In this document: positions 29,001 through 40,400 of the stretch, in pieces
Numbering within the stretch: the stretch's first letter is position 1
Layout: each line of letters starts with the position of its first letter
Assembly: GCF_032854445.1 (NCBI RefSeq)
Contig: NC_088300.1
Span: 11,747,191 to 11,811,190 of the forward strand
Origin: Liolophura sinensis
Lineage: Eukaryota; Mollusca; Polyplacophora; Chitonida; Chitonidae
Length of the DNA: 64,000 nt
Direction of reading: 5' to 3'
Translations under genes and position numbers: made by a program
The notes under the pieces: generated by a model
What the model saw: the letters and a program-made list of their open reading frames with translations, nothing else
What the model was told of the DNA's origin: nothing
Database searches by the model: none

Positions 29001-31418
29001 TAAGTGAAATATTCTTGAGTAACTTATTTACCTCACTGAATTATTTTGCAGATTCCTTAAAATAAACATTTCAGGCAATAAAATTCAACCATTATGGATA
29101 ATATTCATTATTTTATATATCTCGCCATGCATTGATTTCACTAACTATGCTGTAAAGCAAAGGGGTGGGGGGGGGATTTCTGTGGTTCAAGTCCAGCTGA
29201 TGCCGGCTTCCTTTGCAATCGTTCATGGGAAGGTTTGGCAGCAACCTGTGGATGATCAAGAGTTTTTTCCCATCATAATGTTGGCCACTGTCGTATAAGT
29301 GAAATATTCTTGAGTGTGACGTAACACAAATCAAATGAATAAATATTCCATATACCTGCTATTCTTTTGTATCTGGTACTATTCTGTCCATTCAGATTCA
29401 AGCTTTATGAAAACAATGGCTACAGCTTTGGTGGACTTCAGTGAGTTGAATTGCCATGCACCCTTACTCTTCCTGTTAGAGGTAAGTAATCTCCTTTTCC
29501 GCTGTATAGCCAACTGCAATGAATGAAGAGCATTTAATGTAGCATTAGCTCAGTGCTAAATGCATTTAATTCATAAAAACACTCAAGTTTTGGAATAAAA
29601 GCTTGTGATGTGATTATGTGCAGTTGAAAGCAGCCATTAAGGCTTTGTACAATGTGAGTGTATACATTGTATGTATTGATTACCATGCCATCTTCATACT
29701 AGGTTCATAAACTCTTCTAACCAGGACTTTGTGTAGTTAAAATTTTACAATGTTCCAAGCTTTGCCGTCTCCATGTGATGTATATGATTGCATCCAGATA
29801 TTTTGAAATTCAGGCTCTTTTAATTTAAGGTTTAATTTGATTGGTTAAACTTAATAATATTTTTGCACTTTCGATTTTCTCCTCGAGTGCTATTTTGCAT
29901 ACTGTTAACTGTGATGCAACATCACAGCAATAACAAAAAATATGCTTTTTAGAACCTGATGTGGGATACATTATTAATGCACATACATTTTACCTTGTGC
30001 TGTCTCTTTTTTCTAATATCTTTTGGGTCTGTTATTATAGGGGTTAAACAGTAAGAAGAACCTGCCAACAGAAGGGATTGTCCTATTGCTGAACAACGTG
30101 TCGACATACATCAACTGTATCACCCTGGAGAGTAACTCACCCGTGTGGAACAACATTCTCATACAGTTTGACATTTTCTTCCGGCGCCTGGTCACTGTGC
30201 TGCCAAACCCCTGCGATATGACCTCCTCAATGAAGATCATGATAGCTGTCCTCAAGGTCCCTGGTGTGGCCAATAACAGAGTAAGAAATGTAGTCTAAAA
30301 TATTATTTACACTTCTGTGCAACCTTATTCAGTGCTCAAATCAAATGCCGACAACTTCTATATAGAAGCCATCATGATTGGAAGTATTCTCAAGTTGGTG
30401 AAAGAAATGTAACTTATATATCAACTGCAGTGCAGGGTATAAATAGCTCGTGAATAACCTGAAGGGATGCTAGGTCAGGGCTCAGCATGTATTCCTGGGT
30501 AATATGTGTTACATGTCCTACAGTATGTCTTGGATGTATACAATGTATGTATGCTTGGGGTTTAACATCAGATGTCTTGGATGAGTATGTGGAACCAAAG
30601 TACAAGTTAATAACATCTGACCAAGGAAAAAAATTGATCCGTCATGTTTTAGTGCACATGTATACATTCAAGCATAGCTATGACTTCTGGGACTTTCATT
30701 TGATGTATTGAAAGAGAAATGTAGCCAGCATTATGAGGGTTCATCTTTCTGTAGTGTTTTCTGCTTGTGTTGAACATATTATTGTACCGTGTATCTACTT
30801 TATTTTATCAGTGCATCCTGGAGCCCTTCTCCAGGTTCTGATGTATCAGAACATATCACTGTACCGTGTATCTACTTTATTTTATCAGTGCATCCTGGAG
30901 CCCTTCTCCAGGTTGTGATGTATCAGAACATATCACTGTACCGTGTATCTACTTTATTTTATCAGTGCATCCTGGAGCCCTTCTCCAGGTTGTGATGTAT
31001 CAGAACATATCATTGTACCGTGTATCTACTTTATCTTATCAGTGCATCCTGGAGCCCTTCTCCAGGTTGTGATGTATCAGAACATATCACTGTACCGTGT
31101 ATCTACTTTATCTTATCAGTGCATCCTGGAGCCCTCATCCAGGTTGTGATGTATCAGAACATATCATTGTACTGTGTATCTACTTTATCGTAGCAGTTAT
31201 GACGTATCCCAACTTAACTAGAGTGTATGTATTTTATCTTGACAGTGTATTCTCGAGCCCTTCTCCAAGCTACTGAGCTTTGCTCTCCAGAACTGTTCTT
31301 TCAAACTGCAGCATCTACTGGATATATGTTCTCTCAGCAACAGGGCATTTGTCAAGGTAAAACCAACACAATACAGAGCTTTCAAGTGGTGACATAACAA
31401 CATCGTGGTTACATTGCT

Positions 31419-31453
<35 letters not shown>

Positions 31454-34400
31454 TTTGATTGATGTTTTACACTGTACTCAAGAATATTTGACTTATAAAA
31501 CAGTGACCAGCAGTATGGTGTGAGAAAAACGAGCAGAGTCTGAGGAAAAACCACGACCATACCCAGGTTACTGGCACAACTTCCCACATATAGCGAGATA
31601 GGAAGCTAACATCAGGCCACAGCGGTTCAATAAGTGACAATGTTAACATTTAGCACTGTAGCTCAGCCCCAAACATTCCGTGGCCAATAAGCTTTGGTGC
31701 ATATCTGTGAGAAAGAAACCATAAAAATCTTGACGTAGGTTGAAGGTCAAAATCTACACCTTTTTATGCCGTCAGCTGGGAGGTGTGCATAGCAACGCCA
31801 AGGGGACGTCACTCGCAGCCTCATCACCACCTGTCTCCTTGTGTCCTCTCGCCCAGAATTTCAAACTTTCCTCATTAAAACTCATACCTGCCCAAAGCTT
31901 AGACAATTTCCATCATTTTGATACCAAGCAGTACACCAAAAACTGCAGGCTGGCAGCAAAAAATGACTTTACACTCTAAAATACACAGAATTCCCACTCA
32001 AAAAATGGACGTTGTAATGGGGGTCTGTGTCCATCTACTGGACTTTAACCACAGAGCTCTCCCCAGCCCATTGCTTTACAGCATGGTTGGTGAAATCAAT
32101 GCAGCTTAACATGGCCAGGTATATACAATAATTAATATTATCTACAATGGGTGAATTTTATTACCTGAAATGTTTATTTTAAGGAATCTGCAAGGTATTT
32201 CAGTGAGGTAAATACATGTATGTTAATGTTTTGTGAATTTTTATTGCTGCTGCCCTTGTTAAAATGCAGTGACTTACCCCACTATTCCGTAAAGTGACAA
32301 AGGGACATCACCATTTATCACAATGTCGTAACTGTAAACCCCTGAATTGGGTTATAATGGGGACCTAACTGGATTAAGCACTGTTGTACAAAGGCAGGAA
32401 TGAGCAGTAGGCTATGTAGCTTTGGCCCAAACTACTTCATACACGATAGGTTCTCCATTAAGTGATAAATAAAATCCTGAAGAGGTGAAGTGGTGACTAT
32501 GTAATTTTTTTTTTTTTTTTTTTGGGTTTGTTTGTTTGTTTTACTGAGTTTAGAGGTGAATCTAAATCAGTTATGATGCAGTGTTTTATCTAGTTAAAGT
32601 ATCAGCATGTTTTTTTGAAGTTAATCTTTGTGGTATTGCCATAAAGACTTTCACACGTGAGAGGAATTCATCAAAAACCTTGAAGGAGTGTATTTTGTGT
32701 CAGGTCGCTTCTCATTTGTAACTCAACAGTATATGTTTTAAATAGTCTACCACTACCAGTAGAGTTTCAAAGACAAATCGTAGTCATGCTGTATACACCA
32801 TTTCGTCAGATTCGCACCCAATGCATGTTATTTATTATGCTTATTGATTACGATGTGTATCTGTTTCTGTAGGAGCGGGATAAGCTGTTCCTGACAAGGA
32901 GCGTCATATTTGAGTTTGTCCAAGCTCTCAAATTCAAGTCAACTTTACCTGATGAGAACTGGCTATTACTAGCTCAGGTAAGTCCACATAACTGACATTT
33001 TCCTTACAGAAGAACAACATTAAGTTTTTATTTTTTAGTTTCATTTGATTAGTTAATTAATTTGATACATTTTTTTTATCATGCAAAATGAACTCGAACA
33101 GCGTAACTTAATAATAATATCACTGAAGTTGGTTTTGTACATATGGTTTGCAATGATACATGTACGTGTGCTTCCTTGAAATGGAAGCCTTGTAATTTAA
33201 AGTACTGGGTTATTTTTCTAATAGTATTCAGAAACCTATGAGAACGCTGATTAAACCTAGAACGCTTAAGAACAGAAAAATGGTAAAATTTTAAAATTTA
33301 TCTAGCTTAATTTTTATTTCACCTTTCAACAACCACATGCCAAAGGCACAACCTCTGCCTTTGTAATTGTTGAGAACTGTGTTACTGCCGTGTTTGTTGT
33401 AGTTTTTGATCTAAAATAATGAAGCTACGGTTTCCTCCACCCATTGTAGAGGACATGGTTACTTCTGTGTTTGTAGTTTGTGATGTTGGATATCTGGGGA
33501 AGTGTTTAGTACACCCTTGTTTTAGAGGACATGGTTACTTTTGTGGTTGTTGTTTGTAATCTCAGATGATGGAGGAACAGTTTCCTCCACCCCTGTTGTA
33601 GAGGACAGATCTTGGATGTCAGGGAACTGTTTCATACACCCTTGTTTTAGAGAACATGGTTATTTCTGTGTTTGTAGTTTGTAATTGTGGAAGCTGGAGA
33701 AACAGTTTCCTCCACCCATGTTGTAGAGGACAGATCTTGGATATCTGGGGAATTGTTTCGTACACCCTTGTTTTAGAGAACATGGTTATTTCTGTGTTTG
33801 TAGTTTGTAATTGTGGAAACTGGAGAAACAGTTTCCTCCACCCATGTTGTAGAGGACAGATCTTGGATGTCTGGGGAATTGTTTCGAATACCCTTGTTTT
33901 AGAGAACATGGTTATTTCTGTGTTTGTAGTTTGTAATCGTAGAAGCTGAAGGAACAGTTTCCTCCACCCATGTTGGAGAGGACAGATCTTGGATGTCTGG
34001 GGAATTGTTTCGTACAGGAACAGTTTCCTCCACCCCTGTTGTAGAGGACAGATCTTGGATGTCAGGGAACTGTTTGGTACACCCTTGTTTTAGAGGACAT
34101 GGTTATTTTTGAGCTTGTTGTTTGTAATCTCAGATGATTGAGGAACAGTTTCCTCCACCCATGTTGTAGAGGACATTTTTACTTCTGTGTTTGTAGTTTG
34201 TAATCTTGGATGCTGGAGGAACAGTTTCCTCCACCCCTATTGTAGAGGCCAGATCTTGGATGTCTGGGGAACTGCTTGGTACACCCTTGTTTTAGAGGAC
34301 ATGGTTATTTCTGAGTTTGTTGTTTGTAATCTCAGAGGATGGAGGAGCAGTTTCCTCCACCCCTGTTGTAGAGGACATTTTTACTTCTGTGTTTGTAGTT

Positions 34401-37400
34401 TGTAATCTTGGATGCTGGAGGAACGATTTCTCCCACCCCTATTGTGGAGGATATGGCTGCTCTGTATCACTCCCACGCTAATGCCCTGGTCAGCACATCA
34501 GCCTCTGAGTGTATGCGACAGCACCTGACAGACTGTACAGAATTCATTGCTGACCTTCACACACTCACCAAGGTCAAGGTAATTTGGAAGATATAGATAA
34601 GGCATGATAATATTCAAAGACAGCTTTATATGAAGCCTTACAAGTTTTTTTCATTAGAGTAATTTGTTTTCTGCTTCTTACAAATTTATAGTTTTTATAA
34701 ATTCAACTGTATATGGATGTACAGTTTTTATGAATTCTACTGTGTAAGGTACATGTAGCTGACTCAGATGACAAGATTTAGAATCAGTTATTCTAGGAGT
34801 GGCCTACATTGATCATGTGCTTGTGATTCTGTTGACAGAGTATCATGAAAGGAGGAAGCAGCAGCCTGAACGAAGACACCTTGGGGAGTCAGCTTAAGGC
34901 AGCCCTGGCCCAGTATATTGCCCTGGAGATCAGCAAGGGGAACGGCAGAGACAGCCGTGCCATTACGCGTTACCTCCCCTGGCTTTACCATCCCCCATCA
35001 GCCATGCAACAAGGGTGAGCTGTAGGCCATGGTGCCAGATGTTGCCGCTCATGCTGACATGCTGGTTTTTAAACACATGGTGGAATTTTAAAGGAAAATA
35101 AATTACCAGTTGTATTTATAGAAAACAGCATTTTTATGTATCAAGAATACAGTGTCTATACACATACATTTATGTGCAATGTTTGGTAACCTAATTGAAT
35201 ATTAAGACATAACGTATGATAATTACAGAAAATTCAGCCTGATTTTTGTGCTTTTCCTAACTCTCAGTATTAAACCATAATTATTTGTTTGTGTTTTCAG
35301 CACTAAGGAGTTTATTGACTGTGTGGGTCACATTCGGTTACTGTCCTGGCTGCTAATTGGTTCCCTGACCCACACAGCACTGACAGATGGCACCGCCCCT
35401 GTGGTGTGTCAGCCAATACCCATGGAGGCCAGCAATCAGATAGCTGACCACGTCATGGTGATCATGACAGGTTTTGCTGAGCAATCCAAGGTTGGTAAAC
35501 CCTGCGTCTTTCTTAAAATAAACCTGTACTGTTAACAATTATATGAGAAATGGTATTATCAGTTAAGGGGGCTGTCACTTATTCTGCCGCATCATGAACA
35601 CTGGAGGATTGTCAGTTACCTGCAAAAGGACAGTGATTTACTCCCCAGTGAGGCCCCAGTTTCACAAAAATGTCGTACATGTACGATAATCACACATTTA
35701 CGACAGTGGTTCAGTAATAGTCAGGTATAAAAAAGTTGTACACCGCTTCGTGAGACTGGGCCCTGTTTTTCTCTGGTGATATATCTGACTGCCATCATAT
35801 AAGTGAAATTCCCTATAAAAATGCACTCACCAATCAAATTTGTGATTTATCATGACCTGTTAATGCTTCCTTGTTTTGTGTTGTATACTACTGTAATTGT
35901 ATTCCATTATCATCTGCTAATTGCTTTATGTTTACAGGCTTCTGTCCCTCACATGTCCTCACTCTTCCATGCTTTTATCCTCTGTCAGGTAAGAGTGTGA
36001 AACAAGTGTACATGCATTACATGAAAAAGGTGTCAGTTTGACCTTTCATGCCACCTCAACATTACGTGAAAAATGTGTCAGTTTCACCTTTATATCACCC
36101 GAACATTACATGTAATAAAAGATGTCAGTTTCAACCTTCATATCATCCCAACATTACAAAGACTGAATTCCTGGCTGTACAGTCTTTGTATGTGAGTTAG
36201 ATATAGGTACATGTATATCATTTCTGTTTTTGATGTCACCTAAATAAACGTTCAGCCCTGAACTACCAAGAGCTTAACATGAATCTCTAACTGGCATTCA
36301 TTATCAGATGATTCAATACTTCAAGAAAACATTCCTAATTTGTGCTTTAGTCATACTTGGAAAAAACATTGAATTTTATTACAACTACAGTCAAGTTGTT
36401 TGTTTCTACATTTGCATTTAATTCTTTGCTTATGACCTGTATCTGCTTGACATGTTTGCTGTATTTCACTGTAGCTGTGGACCATGTACTGTGAGTCTGC
36501 AGCCACCATGCACCCTGCAGGGAGTGAGTCACACATCACCGCCTCTAGTACCATCATGGATTTCTGGGCACGGGTCACCCCCGGGGTACTTCAGCTCCTC
36601 TCTCACTCCAAAGTGGTAAGTCAAGGCTGTATTACCTGTCAAGTAAAACCATTCTAGATCAGGTTTTATCTGCACTGCCAAAATCACCCTCTGTCAAATA
36701 TCGTAGCTCTTCAGCCTTTTCGCATGCAAAAAAGGCAACTTTGGATTCAGTTTATGCACTGTGGTAATTTGATTTTGGAAGTAAAATGTATTGGCAAGAT
36801 GGCAATATCCTTAGCATTATTAAACATGGTGGAAATATTCCTTCATATCTGAAATTAGGAACAATTTCTTTCCTGAACTTTTGACATAAAGGTTGCCACC
36901 TGCACATGCTGTCTTCTTCAGCTACATGTATATGGTTTAGTATGCACATGAGATTATAGGAAACAATAGTAAGGAAAAATATACAATAGTCCAGGAGATA
37001 AAATCATCAGTTTTTCTTTCAGATGAGTGATTTTATTTGTAAGTCTTATTCCAATAAAATATTTTGCTCTCTCTTAACTGATCAGGCCTTTTGAAATGCC
37101 CTTGTTATTTGGAGAGGACACATAATTCACAGTCCTGTCTGGTTGCATGTAAATGTAGGCCTAGGAGTTTACAATTAATGGTGATGTGCCTAGCCATGAG
37201 CACATGTCTGAATGAAGGAGGGGTTCACATGTATCAAAGAATTAATGGTGATGTGCCTAGGCACATGTATCAAAAATAAAACATATGAGTGATTTGAGTA
37301 AAACATCAAATATGTTAGAATATTAAAAACAGGCTTAAAATAGAAATGGTATGAACTATTGTGAATACTATTACACTATAAAACTTTTTTAAATTTGAAA

Positions 37401-40400
37401 ACAATAACGTATGAAAGTAGCTCAAGAAATACAAGTACATGAAGTTTAATGCTCAGATGAGTAACCCAAACCTTCTTATGCTTTTGTGTAAAATTTTAGT
37501 AAGGAAAAAATTAGGAAAATTTTCAGAACCAAAGTAAATCAGAAAATTGTCTAATTGTGTTTGCTGAATTTTAGAGGCGAGTAGGATGAGGATATATTTT
37601 ACAAAGATGGCTTAGAGTTGAAATTGGAGGTTTTGATATTACAGGAAGTCAGCGATGGAAGAAAACAAGTTGTATCAGTAAGTGTGGATCTAAATTGGAT
37701 CTACAGATCAGTATTACTCTCTTTGTTTGCTGAACTTTCTGTTCATTTAGGCTGTAATTTGTTTTAAGAATGTTTGCAAGTCGCACATTATTCAGTGTGT
37801 GTTCAGTTTAATTTAAAATCCATTTATGGCACTGATTATGTTTATATATTGTATTATTGTACAATGGTAGAGAGCACTGTACACTTCTCATACACCTGTA
37901 TGACACAGACTGGATGTTAAGTGCATCTGTTTCACATTTTCGTTTGTGTATCAGACACTCTTATTTCTTTCAGTCATATACACGTATGTCTGTAGTTTTA
38001 TGTAACATTTATTTCTTAGAAGTTTATCTTATTAATTTCACCAGTATACTGTTACTTATGCTTGATTATTATCTGTTCAATTTGAGTATCAATAGGACTT
38101 GTTATAGAAGACTAATTGTTGTGAAAGTTAGCCATGTTAATGATTATTGGGTTTGTATGTCTTTAGACACATGTAGGCTTGTCATTCTAATAAGTGAGTG
38201 AGGACCCTTGCTGACTGAGTGATCTCTTATTTCTGGGGGAGCTAGCTTTTGGCTACTCTCTCTGAAGACCACTTGAAATTGACCAGAGAGATCACATGTT
38301 CTAATCCTACAATCGCTAGCTTGGATTGCATACACACAGGCTGTCTCAGTTTCATGGGTGACTTAGTTCCATTTTTGTAGTAAAATAGAGGCCTCCATTG
38401 CCGCGTTAGTGTGCGTGACAGTGCGGCGCAATCACCCAGAAACCTCTCACCAGTGCGGTCGCTGTAAGTAAGTTCAAGCTCCTACTGGCTTCCTCTCCGG
38501 CCGTAAGTGAAAAGATCTGCCAGCAACCTGCGGATGTATGGGGGTTCCACCAGGCTCTGCTTTGTTTCCTCCCACAATAATGCCGGCAGCCGCCATACAA
38601 GTGAAATATTCTTGAGTATGGCACAAAACACCAATCAAATAAATAAAGATAATAAAGTATTATCTGATGCAGTGTACTTGTACAGGTGAATGTACTGGTT
38701 GAAATATTGGCATTTCTTATCAGCCCCCATATAAACCTGATGTCACTGTATTGAAGGCCTGAGGGCTTATATGGATATGATATGAATAAGCCAATGTTTT
38801 AACCATTTCGCCACATGTTTTTACCGGTGTGACAGATGGTTGCCATACTATTGAGAAAATGGAGAAATGAAGTAATTTCAGTCTACGTGTACATGTGTGA
38901 GATGTATTTTAATGGAACATTTACAAAGTCTTGGTAATAATGGGTAAAAAGGAAAACAAAAGATGGATATTGTTGTCATTCCGGTAAAAGGCAATTTGTT
39001 CTGGCAGAAGACTTGTTTGACTAAGCTTGTTTGACTTCAAAATATGTTGAACAATGTAGTCAGTAACATACTGTGGCCTGCCTGCCGTCCTCTCTGCCTG
39101 ATGTCTAGCAGTCCACTGGTATACAATCGTACTCAGTACCAGGTGAAACAAAACTACGCGCTCATACGAAAATAACTTTTTCAAGGGTTTTTATTTGGCG
39201 TCATTGTTTGTGAGCCCACTCTAGGGGGTACATATACAACAACAAATATTAACTGTGCTGGGATACAACTTTGTATGTGTCCAACATTATGCATATAACA
39301 TGTTGGACATTCGTAATGCCTGTAAGTTTAGTGTACAACAAGTTTAAAGCCTATGAAATGATGACTGACAGGTCATGTATACAACATAACTCTTTGCCTC
39401 TTATATACTCATGCTGGTAGCAACTATCATAAACTGATCGTTAAACAGGATTGTGACGCCCAAGAAATGCGCCTGGTATTGAATTCTACACTGCTGCAGA
39501 ACAATGAAGAAATTATGCTTTAATGTATGAAATTAGCTTGCCGTAATTATTTGTAACAATGACTTCTGGTCCTTTAGAAAAAAAAAACAACATTCTAGTA
39601 TAGTAGTATGGACAACACATATATGTACTTCTATTCATATATGTATATGACACTGTGCATGCATCAGTCAGCTGTGCTGCGCACCAGCTGTTTATACCAA
39701 GGCAGGAGGCATTGTGTAGGCAAAAGAATTAAATTTGATTTTTTTTTTCTCTTTTTCAAAAATTAGGGTACTGGCTCTAGAAATAACAATTTTGAATTAG
39801 AGGAAGTACATTTAGCATGTCAACAAGAATTCAGGTCTGATTTACTCACCATAGTGATTTGGTCAGCATTGTACACTTAATTCGGGCTTTTGTGATCATC
39901 TTGTCATACAGCACTAGTTAAATTCACTGAAGGAAACCTGATTACTAGTAATCTTTTTGGACAAGTTTGTCTCCATACATTACACATAAAAACCTTCTGG
40001 CAGGGAAGTTAACTGAGAATTCTGAATGATCAGCATATTTGCATGACCTTACTTCCAATCTACATGAAGCCCATTCAAATCAAATTCAAAGTGTACTTGA
40101 ATTCATGTGTAAGTGTGAATACATTTGTATGAAATTATTAAGATTCATTCATATACTGCAATTGAAGTATTGTCGCATACTGCATCAAAGATTCCTGAAA
40201 GTAATGTAAACACGTGGTTGCATCTGTTGAGTTCAGAAAGTCACTATCCTAATTTTGATCATGATATGACTGTCTAAATGCATCATAAACAGACAGATTA
40301 ATACATTTTAATCCTGTATAAGATATGGTGTGGCAATGACTTGTATGTTTCCCTTTTGTCTTCAAAGAATGCCTCGCATATTCATTCATTCAAAGATTGT

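Noticed and set aside
33619-34405. Repeated open frames (about 97 codons, both strands) in the exon-21 array
   Set aside because: The frames arise because the 126-base unit is a multiple of three. They are shadows of the repeat and not genes.
39278-39307. Hairpin GTCCAACAT...ATGTTGGAC as an RNA element
   Set aside because: A nine-base stem in AT-rich intron sequence is expected by chance; there is no supporting context.
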